Shown here piece after piece: positions 10,028 to 19,952 of a DNA stretch of 39,489 bases. Source of the DNA: Nitrospira sp. (GTDB taxonomy: Bacteria > Nitrospirota > Nitrospiria > Nitrospirales > Nitrospiraceae). The first letter of the stretch is position 1. The number at the start of each line of letters is the position of its first letter. The notes beneath the pieces were generated by a model. The model did no database searches. It was not told where the DNA came from and worked only from the letters and a program-made list of their open reading frames with translations. Both the position numbers and the translations under genes were made by a program. Location: NCBI GenBank assembly GCA_015903995.1, contig JABMDK010000002.1, positions 1-39,489 of the forward strand. Direction: 5' to 3'.

Positions 10028-11440
10028 CTATCCTTTTTTCACATCTTCGGCTGATTGCATATCAGGAGACCAGCCGCCTCCGAGTGCTTTGTACAGTTGG
10101 ACGACCGATGCCAACAGCAACCGACGGGTGCTGGTCAACGCCAGCTCGGCCTCGAACAGATTTCTTCGCGCCACCAGAACATCGAGATAGTTCGCCAGCC
10201 CTCCCCTATAGCGGAGTTCGGCCAATTTCAGCGCAGACTGCAACGCCGCGACTTGTTGTTGTTGTGCTTCGCTCTGAATCCGTGCCGTCCGTACCGCAAC
10301 GAGCGCATCCTCCACTTCGCGAAAGGCCGTCAACACCGTCTGTTGGTACTGTGCCAGCGCTTGTTTATTTTGTGCTTCCACGGCTTCCTGCTGAAAACCC
10401 AACACTTGGGCATTCAACAGCGGAGTCGCAATGGCGGCACTAAACACGCCGAATGAGGAAGGATCGCTGAACAGTAAGGACAGTTCGGGATGCGCCACCC
10501 CCAGCAATCCGGTCAAGGTGATCCTTGGAAACCGTTCCGCTTTGGCCGCACCGATACGGGCGGTGGCGGCTGCCAACTGTTGTTCCGCCACCAACAAATC
10601 AGGACGCCGCTGCAACAACTCTGACGGCAGGCCGGCTGGTACCGCCGGCGGTATGACTTGCTCGTCCAGGGAGCGGCCTCGCGTCACGGCAAAGGGTTTG
10701 CGGCCGAGCAGCACGCTCAAATGATTCTCGGCTTGAACCATATACCGTTCGAGTTCGGCCGTGCGGGCCGCCGCATTGGCGCGCTCCGCCTCGAACTGAT
10801 CGGCATCCAACTTCGAGGTCATCCCTTGGCGCAACCGTGCCTGGGCAATCCGCACCGATTCCTCCCAGGATTGCAGCGTCCGTTTCGCGATATCGAGCTG
10901 CAGATCGAACTGAAGCAGGTTGAAGTAGGCTTCCGCAACGGCGCTGACCAATTGAATCGTGACCGCACGACGATTCTCTTCCTTCGACAACAAATCGGCG
11001 CGCGCCGCCTCATTGGTTCGCCTGACCCGCCCCCAGAGATCCACTTCCCACGCCAGATTGCCCAGCAAGTAATAGTTAAACGGGCTGGCAAATCCGGGAA
11101 AGAGAAAGTTCGCCTTGCGGCCGGCCGGCAGGCTTGAGGAAATCGAAATCCCCGGCATGTAATCCGACCTCGCGATCAAGGCCCGTGCCCGAAATTCTTC
11201 GACGGTCGCGACCGTCCGTTGGAGGTCCCGATTCTCCGCAAGCGCCGTTCGGATCAGCTGCTGCAACTGCTCATCGCGCAAGAGCTCCCACCAGGCCAGA
11301 TTGGCCAGCGACGGCATATCCGACTGACCGTCCGCCATGCGAAACCGATCTTCCCCATCGGTCTGTGGGCGCTTGTAATCAGGTCCCACCGTACAGGACA
11401 GGAGAAGCACGGCGAGCCCGATGATGACGATCGTGCGCAT
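10028..11440 (-). CDS. RND efflux outer membrane factor (NodT/OprM type)
   Basis: Lipoprotein signal LLLSCTVGPDYKRP, repeated OMF motifs, RRPDLLVAEQQLAAATARIGAAKAERFP. Confidence 0.93.
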   Translation of the reverse strand: MRTIVIIGLAVLLLSCTVGPDYKRPQTDGEDRFRMADGQSDMPSLANLAWWELLRDEQLQQLIRTALAENRDLQRTVATVEEFRARALIARSDYMPGISISSSLPAGRKANFLFPGFASPFNYYLLGNLAWEVDLWGRVRRTNEAARADLLSKEENRRAVTIQLVSAVAEAYFNLLQFDLQLDIAKRTLQSWEESVRIAQARLRQGMTSKLDADQFEAERANAAARTAELERYMVQAENHLSVLLGRKPFAVTRGRSLDEQVIPPAVPAGLPSELLQRRPDLLVAEQQLAAATARIGAAKAERFPRITLTGLLGVAHPELSLLFSDPSSFGVFSAAIATPLLNAQVLGFQQEAVEAQNKQALAQYQQTVLTAFREVEDALVAVRTARIQSEAQQQQVAALQSALKLAELRYRGGLANYLDVLVARRNLFEAELALTSTRRLLLASVVQLYKALGGGWSPDMQSAEDVKKG

Positions 11441-11441
11441 G

Positions 11442-14400
11442 TTAGGACTTATCCTCCACGGAAAGGGTGGACACGGCGGGCTGAGTCTCGCGTGCCGCTG
11501 ATTGTTCCTTACGCCTCGTCAGCTTTCTCAGCAACACAAAAAACAACGGCACAAAAAAGATTGCCAAGAAGGTTGCCGCCAACATCCCGCCCATGACACC
11601 TGTCCCGATCGACTGACGGCTTGACGCACCAGCCCCCCTGGCCACCACCAACGGCACCATGCCGAAAATAAAGGCCATCGACGTCATGATGATCGGCCGA
11701 AAACGCAGTCGAGCGGCTTCGATCGCGGCTTCGATCAAGGGACGCCCTGCTTCGTATCGGGTATTGGCGAACTCGACGATCAGAATGGCATTTTTGGCGG
11801 TCAAGCCGATCAATGTCACCAATCCGATCTGGAAATAGATATCGTTCTCGAAACCACGTACCCACACGGCGGTCAGCGCGCCGAAAATTCCGAATGGAAC
11901 GGCCAGAATCACCGCGAAGGGAACCACCCAACTCTCGAACTGTGCCGCCAGCACAAGGAAGACCATCAGCAGGCCGACGATGAAAACCAGGTTGGACTGG
12001 CCGCTCATTCGTCGCTCCTGAAACGAAAGGCCGCTCCAATCGATCCCATACCCTTGTGGAACCAACACTTCTTTCGCCACACGCTCCAGCGCTTCGAGCG
12101 CTTGTCCTGAGCTGTAACCCGGCGCGGCCGCCCCCAACACCAGCGCCGTATTATACCCGTTGAAGTGCTTCACCGGATCCGGCCCGCTCTGATACTCCGC
12201 CGTCACCACAGTGTCGAGCGGAATCATATTGGTCCCCTGCGCATTCTGAGCCCGCAAATAGATTTTTGACAAGTCTTGCGGCGTCGACCGAAACTCTGCT
12301 TCCGCCTCGGTCTGCACGTGATAGACCCGACCGAACTTCACGAAGTCGTTGATATAGAAATTCCCGAAATAGGCCTGCAACGTGTCAAAGATATCCGAGA
12401 TGGGGACGCCTAAGGCTTTCGCCCGTTCCCGATTCACATGGGCATAGACCCGCGGCGAGGACACACGGAAATTCGTCCCCACCCGCCCGATCGCCGGTTC
12501 CTGTTGCACCCGTTCCACAAACTGCTGCGCGACGCCGGCAAACCGCTTGAAATCTTCGCCGGTCGGATCTTGCAACTGCGCGGAGAATCCCCCGGCCGCG
12601 CCGACCCCCTCAATCGCCGGCGCATTGAATGCCAACAAGAGCGCTTCAGGAATCTTCGCAAACTCAGCGTACGCCGCACCGACCATCGCCTTCACATGGT
12701 TCTGCGGCTCCGGCCGCTCATCCCACGGGATCAGCGGCACGAACATCGTGGCAGAGTTCGGTCCTCTGGTGCCGAAGACGAAGTTTTGACCGGACAGGGC
12801 ATCCGTCGAGTTGACCGCCGGATTAGCCTGAAATACCCTCTCAATTCTTTCAAGCACCGCATCCGTCCGCTGCTTCGAGGCACCATCCGGCAGCTGCGCG
12901 ACCACGATGAAATACCCTTGGTCTTCCTCAGGCACGAAACTCTTCGGCAGCGTCTGGAATAGGCTGAAAGAGACGGCGAGAAGCACCCCGAAAACCGCCA
13001 TCACCCGTATCGGTCTGGCTAAAATCGCACCAACCGCATTGGTGTAGCCACGCTGCGTGTGCCGAAACAGCCGGTCAAACAGCACCCAGAATGCGGCCCG
13101 TTCTCCGTGTTGCGATCTCAAGACAACGGCGCAGAGCGCCGGGCTGAGGGTCAGCGCCACGAATCCTGACACCGTCACCGAGATGGCAATCGTGGCGGCA
13201 AACTGTTTATAGAGTGCTCCGGTGATCCCGCCGACAAACCCGACAGGCGCGAAGACCGAGACCAGGACCAACACGATCGCGATGATGGGTGCCGTCACTT
13301 CGCTCATCGCCCGTTTGGCCGCAGCTTTGGCCGACAACCGATCTTCACGCATGTGCCGCTCGACATTTTCCACCACCACGATCGCGTCGTCGACCACGAT
13401 CCCGATCGCGAGCACCATGCCGAACAAGGTAATGGTATTGATCGAGAATCCCAATGCGTAGAGCCCCATGAACGTGCCGATCAGCGACACCGGCACGGCA
13501 ACCATCGGAATGACGGTCGCACGCCAGCTCTCAAGGAACAGATAGACGACGAGCACCACCAAAATCATCGCCTCCGCCAACGTCTTCACCACTTCCCTGA
13601 TCGAGACTTCGATGAAGTGGGTGGTGTCGTAGGGAACGTCGTACGACATCCCCGGAGGAAAATTCTTGGCCAGTTCGTCCATCTTGGCCCGCGCGCCTCG
13701 GACCATTTCAAGCGCGTTCGCACCAGGAGACAAAAACGTGAGAATGAATGTGGTGGGCTTGCTGTTCCAGCGAGCCTCAAGGGCATAGGACTGCGCACCC
13801 ACTTCGATCCTGGCCACATCCTTCAAGCGGACCAAGGAACCATCCGGAAGGGCACGCACGATCAACTCCTCGAATTCCTTGACCTCCGTCAGCCGTCCCT
13901 TCGCGATGATCGGGATCGTTAATTCTGTCCCCTTCAATGCCGGTTCTCTCCCGATCGTCCCGGCCGGATAATCACGATTCTGCTCTCGGATGATCGCGGC
14001 GATATCGCTCGGCACCAGCCCCAACTTCGCCATATGCAACGGATTGAGAATGATCCGCATGCTGTAACTTGATTGTCCGAACACCCAGGCATCTCCGACA
14101 CCCTTGACCCGTTTGAGATCATCGACCACCCGTCGTGTGGCGTAATTCGAGAGGAACACGGCATCGTGTTGAGGGTCGGTCGACTTCAGCACAAACACCG
14201 CGAGTAAGTTGCGGGTGGCCTTTTTGACGGACACGCCCTGCCGGATGACTTCCGACGGCAACTGGGGTTCCGCAAGCTTTTCACGGTTCTGGGTTTGGAC
14301 TTGGGCGATATCCGGATTGGTGCCGACCTCAAACGTCAGCGTGATGGAGACGTGCCCGTCGTTACTGCTGGTGGATTCAAAATATAAGAGGTTATCAATG

Positions 14401-14615
14401 CCGGGGAGCATCACCTCGATCGGCCTGGCCACCGCCTCGGCGGCGACTTCCGCACTGGCGCCAGGATAATCCGCTTCAATCTGCACGACCGGGGGGTTCA
14501 TCTCCGGGAACTGCGCAACCGGAAGGAACTGCAGCGCAAGCAGCCCCATCACCACAATGATGATGGACACCACTGACGCAAGAATCGGACGGTCTATGAA
14601 GGCATGCAACGTCAT
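11442..14615 (-). CDS. HAE1-type RND multidrug efflux permease (AcrB/MexB family)
   Basis: 1057 aa; FIDRPILASVVSIIIVVMGLLALQFLPVAQFPEMNPPVVQIEADYPGASAE, GIVVDDAIVVVENVERHM. Confidence 0.96.
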   Translation of the reverse strand: MTLHAFIDRPILASVVSIIIVVMGLLALQFLPVAQFPEMNPPVVQIEADYPGASAEVAAEAVARPIEVMLPGIDNLLYFESTSSNDGHVSITLTFEVGTNPDIAQVQTQNREKLAEPQLPSEVIRQGVSVKKATRNLLAVFVLKSTDPQHDAVFLSNYATRRVVDDLKRVKGVGDAWVFGQSSYSMRIILNPLHMAKLGLVPSDIAAIIREQNRDYPAGTIGREPALKGTELTIPIIAKGRLTEVKEFEELIVRALPDGSLVRLKDVARIEVGAQSYALEARWNSKPTTFILTFLSPGANALEMVRGARAKMDELAKNFPPGMSYDVPYDTTHFIEVSIREVVKTLAEAMILVVLVVYLFLESWRATVIPMVAVPVSLIGTFMGLYALGFSINTITLFGMVLAIGIVVDDAIVVVENVERHMREDRLSAKAAAKRAMSEVTAPIIAIVLVLVSVFAPVGFVGGITGALYKQFAATIAISVTVSGFVALTLSPALCAVVLRSQHGERAAFWVLFDRLFRHTQRGYTNAVGAILARPIRVMAVFGVLLAVSFSLFQTLPKSFVPEEDQGYFIVVAQLPDGASKQRTDAVLERIERVFQANPAVNSTDALSGQNFVFGTRGPNSATMFVPLIPWDERPEPQNHVKAMVGAAYAEFAKIPEALLLAFNAPAIEGVGAAGGFSAQLQDPTGEDFKRFAGVAQQFVERVQQEPAIGRVGTNFRVSSPRVYAHVNRERAKALGVPISDIFDTLQAYFGNFYINDFVKFGRVYHVQTEAEAEFRSTPQDLSKIYLRAQNAQGTNMIPLDTVVTAEYQSGPDPVKHFNGYNTALVLGAAAPGYSSGQALEALERVAKEVLVPQGYGIDWSGLSFQERRMSGQSNLVFIVGLLMVFLVLAAQFESWVVPFAVILAVPFGIFGALTAVWVRGFENDIYFQIGLVTLIGLTAKNAILIVEFANTRYEAGRPLIEAAIEAARLRFRPIIMTSMAFIFGMVPLVVARGAGASSRQSIGTGVMGGMLAATFLAIFFVPLFFVLLRKLTRRKEQSAARETQPAVSTLSVEDKS

Positions 14616-14628
14616 CAGCGATGTTTCT

Positions 14629-15815
14629 TCAGGATTGAGGCGAGGCGGGAGCTGACTCTGCAGCAGGCACCTTCGTCCGACTCCAGGGAACAGCCTTCAC
14701 CGGCGCGCCGGGACCGATCTTCATCATCCCATTCACGACCACACGATCGCCTTGTTTCAGACCTGTATCAATAAGCCACTGCTCCCCTTTCCAGTCGGAC
14801 GCGGCGACGCCGCGAATTTGGACCTTCTCGTCCTGATCAACGACAAAGACGAAAGGCCCCTGAGGCCCCTGCAGCACGGCTCGCTGAGGAATAAGGATGG
14901 CGTCGGTTTTTGTATCGCCGGTGAATCGAACCTTCACAAATTGCCCCGGCAGCAAGGTGCGCTTCGGATTCGGAAAGGTAATACGTGTCTGCCGCGAGCT
15001 GGTTTCCGTTCGCAGTCCCGGCTCCAGCAGATCGAGCACCCCTTCATGGGGATAGACCGTGCCGTCCATGAGCGTGAGACGACCTCGTAATTGATAGACC
15101 CCCGGATGGGTGATTCGCTTCGCCTCAATATCCCGTCGCCGCTTGAGAATGAATGTCTCGGGGACATTCACCACCACATACATCGGATCGACGCGATGAA
15201 TCGTCGTCAGAAGATCGGTCTGCGCAGACACCAGCCGCCCTTCATAGTAGCGGCTGCGCTCAATCAGCCCGGTGATGGGGGCCGTAATGAGCGTGTTATC
15301 CAGATCGAACTGGGCCTTGATGAGGTCAGCGCGAGCCCCTTCCACCGCCGCGTTCGCCGCAAGCTCTTCAGCCACGGCATCATCCACATCTTTTTGGCTC
15401 ACCGCCTGCTCGGCAAGCAACGGCTTGACCCGTGCAAGATTCTGTTTGGCTTGAACGACGCGGGCCTCCGCTTGGGCAATCTTGGCCCTCGCACTCGCTG
15501 CCGCCGCCTTGAACGGAACGGGGTCGATCTGATAGAGGCGATCACCTTTCTTCACGTCGCGACCCTCTGGGTAGAGAACCGCCTTCAACAGTCCCGTCAC
15601 TTGAGAACGGATCTCCACGGGACGGGACGCTTCGGCCTGGCCGATAAACTCCGGTTCATCGGGAACGGTCTGTGTCTCAACCGTAACGACTTCCACCTGC
15701 GACACTTCTTGTGGCGGCATAGACCCGGCCTCCTGTCTGCAGGCAGCCGATGCCCCGAGCGCCACAAAACCAGGCACACCATGATCCATTGCATCGCCTG
15801 ATGATCCTTCAGCAT
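14629..15815 (-). CDS. RND efflux periplasmic adaptor (MFP); apparent 1-nt frameshift in signal peptide near 15766-15769
   Basis: ORF 14629..15789 has an adaptor body; upstream ATG at 15815 has an AAGGTAGG ribosome-binding site and encodes a signal-peptide N-terminus in another frame; see findings. Confidence 0.85.
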
Positions 15816-15955
15816 GCCACCTACCTTATTCTGTAATCCTCACCACCGATTCCTCAGGAAGACAAACGTTGCATTGTACCCAGGAAGATGAGACGGCAGC
15901 AAGCCCAAGATAGACAAGGCTTCGCGCCATTCCGGCAACCGCACACAATCACCAC

Positions 15956-16297
15956 TCAGAACTCATCTTCCGTCATGCCCGGTGAACGCTTGTCACAGTT
16001 CTTCTTTGCAGGATCAGATCGATCCATCCCTGTGATCTCTTCAACAACACATTTCGTCAAACAACCGGAGGCCGTTAGACTCGCTCCCTGTTGCCACAGA
16101 CGAGCCAAGAGCATCTTGCCTTCGGCATCGATGAATGTCACGCCGGTCAGGTCGATCATCACGCGCTGAGGCTGCTGCGCGGACACCTTCCGCCAATACC
16201 CGCTGAGTTCCTGGACCCAGGGACCCATCAGTCGTCCCTCAAGTCGAAGCAACACAGAGTCTGGTTCAGCTCCTGGCTGTTCAGTAATCCTCAACAT
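15956..16297 (-). CDS. STAS domain-containing protein
   Basis: VLLRLEGRLMGPWVQELSGYW...QRVMIDLTGVTFIDAEGKMLLARLWQQGA. Confidence 0.75.
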   Translation of the reverse strand: MLRITEQPGAEPDSVLLRLEGRLMGPWVQELSGYWRKVSAQQPQRVMIDLTGVTFIDAEGKMLLARLWQQGASLTASGCLTKCVVEEITGMDRSDPAKKNCDKRSPGMTEDEF

Positions 16298-16418
16298 AAC
16301 TGAGGTCGCCGAAAGGCTTCGTCCTTAATCTGGTCACCGCGTTCAGCTTACTCTGATGGAATGCCACTCTCGTCGCCATACCCAATCCTCCGTGATCAAA
16401 GAGGCTACCGCTTGATTT

Positions 16419-16434
16419 TGCAACTCATGTTCCC
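16419..16434 (-). promoter_or_regulatory. Putative sigma54 (-24/-12) promoter upstream of STAS/RND operon
   Basis: Minus strand GGGAACATGAGTTGCA; GG-N10-GC core; 12/14 identity to the second promoter core (GCAACTYAYGTTCC on + strand). Confidence 0.6.
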
Positions 16435-16530
16435 GCTGGTCTTGACCAAGACAGCATTACCGAAACTATTGAATTGTCTGAGAAGAATCGTCGCGACCCG
16501 AGAACGTATCGCTGGAGAGTTTTGTAAGAT

Positions 16531-16548
16531 GTGCCGAGCCCACGGCAC
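16531..16548 (-). promoter_or_regulatory. Activator dyad, promoter-proximal copy (module A)
   Basis: + strand GTGCCGA-gccc-ACGGCAC, 6/7 arm match. Confidence 0.65.
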
Positions 16549-16549
16549 G

Positions 16550-16567
16550 GTGCCGAAAGATCGGCAC
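16550..16567 (-). promoter_or_regulatory. Activator dyad, promoter-distal copy (module A)
   Basis: + strand GTGCCGA-aaga-TCGGCAC, perfect 7-bp arms. Confidence 0.7.
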
Positions 16568-16646
16568 AAGCGCCGATGAGATCATTCGAGAAACTCCTCA
16601 TATGAGGCGCCAGCAAGAGACGGGCGAACATAGATAGACGCGGGGC

Positions 16647-18185
16647 TTACGAGACGCGGGGAATTCCGAGCTTCTGCATTTTTGACTGAAGGGTGGTTCG
16701 CTTGATTCCTAACCGAGCCGCAGCACCAGCTGGGCCACCGATGACCCCTCGTGCTTCATGTAGGGCGCGCACGATTTGCTCGCGCTCGGCTGCTTCAAGC
16801 GTTGAGCTTGAGAGGGGAACGGAACGATCATGTGCCTGGAGTTCACTCATCGGCACCTGTAGATCAGGCCCCTGCGTGAGGATAACGGAACGCTCCACCA
16901 AATTCTCCAGTTCACGGATATTACCCGGCCACGCATACCGAGAGAGCACATCGAGCGTTGTGGCAGGGACCCTCTGGATATTCTTCTTCATGCGCAGGGC
17001 ATAGTGCTGCGTAAAATACCGGACGAGAATAGGAATATCGTCTCGACGCTCACGGAGCGGCGGCATGGTAACGGGAAAGACGTTCAGACGGTAGTACAAG
17101 TCGCTTCGAAACTGTTTCTGCTCCACCGACTCCCTGAGATCCCGATTCGTGGCGGCGATCAAGCGCACGTTCACTCGGATCGTTTTGGTGCCGCCGAGTC
17201 GCTCGAATTCCTGCTCCTGGAGTACACGAAGTAGCTTCGATTGCAGTTCCGGCGGAATTTCGCCCACTTCATCCAGAAAGATGGTGCCGCGATCGGCCAA
17301 CTCAAACCGCCCGGCTTTCTGCGAGATTGCCCCAGTGAAGGCTCCTCGCTCATGCCCGAACAACTCACTCTCCAACAGTCCGGTTGGAATCGCCGCACAG
17401 TTCAGTTTGACGAATGTGCGCTCACGTCGGCCGCTCAGTCGATGAATTGCCCGAGCGATGAGTTCCTTGCCGGTCCCGGTTTCTCCTTGAATCAACACGG
17501 TCGAATCGGTCGGAGCCACGACTTCGACTTGCTTCAGCACCTTTTTGAGAGGGGTGCTGTCGCCGATGATGTCGTCGAACCCATGCTCAGTCCGAAGCTC
17601 CTCTTCGAGATAGAGCTTCTCCTTGGCCAACTTATCTTTGAGCTCGGCGATCTGCTGAAAGGCCAAGGCATTTTCAACGGCGACCGCGACTTGTTGAGCC
17701 ACTTGTTTCAGGAACTCCACATCCGCATCGCTATAGGCCTCTCTTTGCAGGCTTAAGAATCCCATGGCGCCCAACCGACCTCGCGCTGTGGTCAGCGGAA
17801 CAAAGCAAAATGACTCCGTCCCATCTTCCCTCATTTGGCCGATAACCTTTGACCAACGGCGCTCCTCCGTTAACTTCGGCACAAGGAGCGGCTGCTGCTG
17901 CTGCCAGACCAACCCGGCGGGGCAATCATCGATGGGGACTTCATGGCCCCCCACGAGATCCGCCGGCACATTGGCCTGAATGGTATGGAGGCGCATCATT
18001 TTCTTGATGGGGTCATGTAGGGAGAGATCGACGAAATTCACCTGCACGACCCGAGGAAGCCGGTGTGCGAGGTCGCGAAAGAGCTGATCGAGGTCCCGTT
18101 GCGCGGAAATTGCCTGTGCAACCTCGAGGAGCGCTTGGTAGCGCTCCGCAAGGTCCCCGCAGGGAGAAATGCCCTGTCGATCCAT
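16647..18185 (-). CDS. Sigma54-interacting transcriptional regulator: GAF + AAA+ + Fis-type HTH
   Basis: GETGTGKELIARAIH Walker A, ESELFGHERGAFTGA, FLDEVGEIP, C-term GAAARLGIKRTTLQSKMQKLGI; start MDRQGISPCGDLAERYQALLEVA. Confidence 0.93.
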   Translation of the reverse strand: MDRQGISPCGDLAERYQALLEVAQAISAQRDLDQLFRDLAHRLPRVVQVNFVDLSLHDPIKKMMRLHTIQANVPADLVGGHEVPIDDCPAGLVWQQQQPLLVPKLTEERRWSKVIGQMREDGTESFCFVPLTTARGRLGAMGFLSLQREAYSDADVEFLKQVAQQVAVAVENALAFQQIAELKDKLAKEKLYLEEELRTEHGFDDIIGDSTPLKKVLKQVEVVAPTDSTVLIQGETGTGKELIARAIHRLSGRRERTFVKLNCAAIPTGLLESELFGHERGAFTGAISQKAGRFELADRGTIFLDEVGEIPPELQSKLLRVLQEQEFERLGGTKTIRVNVRLIAATNRDLRESVEQKQFRSDLYYRLNVFPVTMPPLRERRDDIPILVRYFTQHYALRMKKNIQRVPATTLDVLSRYAWPGNIRELENLVERSVILTQGPDLQVPMSELQAHDRSVPLSSSTLEAAEREQIVRALHEARGVIGGPAGAAARLGIKRTTLQSKMQKLGIPRVS

Positions 18186-18270
18186 AGACCGGCAGTATGG
18201 ACTATCTACTGACACCGGCTCAAGAGCCACGCCAGACACGCACGCGGTGTCTATGACGCTCCCGACGTCT

Positions 18271-18507
18271 TCAGAGCGTCTGGTGAGTCCCGTCACAGAA
18301 CGGCGGCGTCTTCGTGTGCTTGCACTGGCACAAGGCGACGTCTTTCTTGACATCCACGGTGAACTCGACCGGCTCGAACCCGGTTCCTTCGTGCGCCCCG
18401 TCGCAAAACGGTTGGTCCCTCGATCGTCCACAGGAACACCAGTAGTAGGTACCCGGCTCCAGCGAAATCACCGACGGCTCTTTGGCTGCAATACGTGGCT
18501 GCCCCAT
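18271..18507 (-). CDS. CDGSH iron-sulfur domain protein (two motifs)
   Basis: CSCGRSRDQPFCDGAH and CQCKHTKTPPFCDGTH. Confidence 0.95.
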   Translation of the reverse strand: MGQPRIAAKEPSVISLEPGTYYWCSCGRSRDQPFCDGAHEGTGFEPVEFTVDVKKDVALCQCKHTKTPPFCDGTHQTL

Positions 18508-18528
18508 AAACGTTCCTCCTCTTTTTGA

Positions 18529-18975
18529 TTACAAATACAGCGGCTTGATCGGCGACACCACCGCCGACGGGTCATTTTTCCACACCGACTCGTCCGCATC
18601 GACATAGAACTCGACTTCATTGCCGTCCGGATCTTTGAGATAGAGACTCTGGCTGACTGTATGATCGCTCATCCCGTGGATCGGGATCCCTGCTTCCTCT
18701 AACTCTCGTTTTGCCTGACGCAATTCATCGAGGCTATCCCCGACTTTGATGCCGATGTGATAGAGCCCTCGACGGGGCCCACTCGGCGGCCCCGGCACAT
18801 CGCCGACCTGAATCAGCAACAACTCATGATGTGTTCGCCCGGAGGTCAGCGCAGCGGCCGCCCCATTGAAGATCCGCCCCACCTCCGTAAACCCCAACAG
18901 GTCTCGATAGAAACCGAGCGATCGCTCCAGATCTTTCACATAAAACACGACATGACCAAGGTAGTGTGCTTTCAT
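18529..18975 (-). CDS. VOC family protein (glyoxalase/dioxygenase-like)
   Basis: LGHVVFYVKDLERSLGFYRDLLGF...YLKDPDGNEVEFYVD. Confidence 0.9.
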   Translation of the reverse strand: MKAHYLGHVVFYVKDLERSLGFYRDLLGFTEVGRIFNGAAAALTSGRTHHELLLIQVGDVPGPPSGPRRGLYHIGIKVGDSLDELRQAKRELEEAGIPIHGMSDHTVSQSLYLKDPDGNEVEFYVDADESVWKNDPSAVVSPIKPLYL

Positions 18976-19397
18976 CTGACTCGCCCCTTGTTGGACCTCG
19001 ACTGCACCAGCAATGCCCGGACCGCTGCGTGTGCCAATACCACATCGGGGCTCCGTTGCAATGCCTCGTGATACTGCCGGCTGAATCCCTCCCCCTCTTC
19101 CGTCGGTACCATGAGGGCCTGCACAGAGGCCAGCAGCGCCGGGATTTCCTCGCTGGATGCAGCCTCATCTGATTCACTGAGTTCATCAAGCTTGGCGATT
19201 GATTGGGAGAGGGGACGCAACCAAGCAAACCAAGCGTCGTTCAACACCAGCTGCAAGAACGCACCATTGGATGGAACCCGTCCATGCACACGTTCATAGG
19301 CCACGCGCTCGTCGTCGAGCAAGGCCTTGTGCAGGCGAAGGAGAGCAGAAAAGAGATTGTCCAGAGAGGTATTCCTATTTCGTTGCTCCCGCATGGC
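18972..19397 (-). CDS. Hypothetical protein, translationally coupled to VOC gene
   Basis: ATGA overlap with the next gene; start chosen at MREQRNRNTSLDNLF. Confidence 0.6.
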   Translation of the reverse strand, partial: AMREQRNRNTSLDNLFSALLRLHKALLDDERVAYERVHGRVPSNGAFLQLVLNDAWFAWLRPLSQSIAKLDELSESDEAASSEEIPALLASVQALMVPTEEGEGFSRQYHEALQRSPDVVLAHAAVRALLVQSRSNKGRVR

Positions 19398-19517
19398 CAT
19401 ACCTTGAAGGTTCCTAGTCCGTTTTCCCTGCATCATAGCAAAACCGTCTCTGGATGATCTTGCCTTGAGAGATGTCGCCGAACAGATCAGTGAACCACTG
19501 TTGTGGAATGGTCGGAC

Positions 19518-19952
19518 TCATGACCGCTTCTCCTTCGGCGGTTTGTCGGAAAATGTTATCCCGGCTTTCTGCACCTCCTGATAGGGAAGAAGCCAGACCA
19601 ACGATTCATCGCTCAGGTCACCGACCTGAATACGATTGCCCCAAGGATCACGAAAATCACAGCGGAAGTCAGGATGGAGCTTCAGCTTATACTTCTTCGT
19701 CAGCTTCTTACGGACTTCTTTGATCTGTTCTGCATCACGGACCATCAGTCCAAAATGCTTCGTGCGATCCGGCTGAAGCTGGTCTACTTCAAAAATGGCC
19801 ATGAACTGATGTTCCCCAAGCTTGCACCAGACCGCTCCTTCCCCACCACGTAACATCTTCAACCCAAAGACGTCCTGATAGAACTTCGCCGCCTTCGTGG
19901 CATCGGTGACTTCGATCACGACATGGTTACAGCCATAGACTTGAACGGCCAT
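19518..19952 (-). CDS. VOC family protein
   Basis: YGCNHVVIEVTDATKAAKFYQDVFGLKML...DFRDPWGNRIQVGDLS. Confidence 0.88.
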   Translation of the reverse strand: MAVQVYGCNHVVIEVTDATKAAKFYQDVFGLKMLRGGEGAVWCKLGEHQFMAIFEVDQLQPDRTKHFGLMVRDAEQIKEVRKKLTKKYKLKLHPDFRCDFRDPWGNRIQVGDLSDESLVWLLPYQEVQKAGITFSDKPPKEKRS

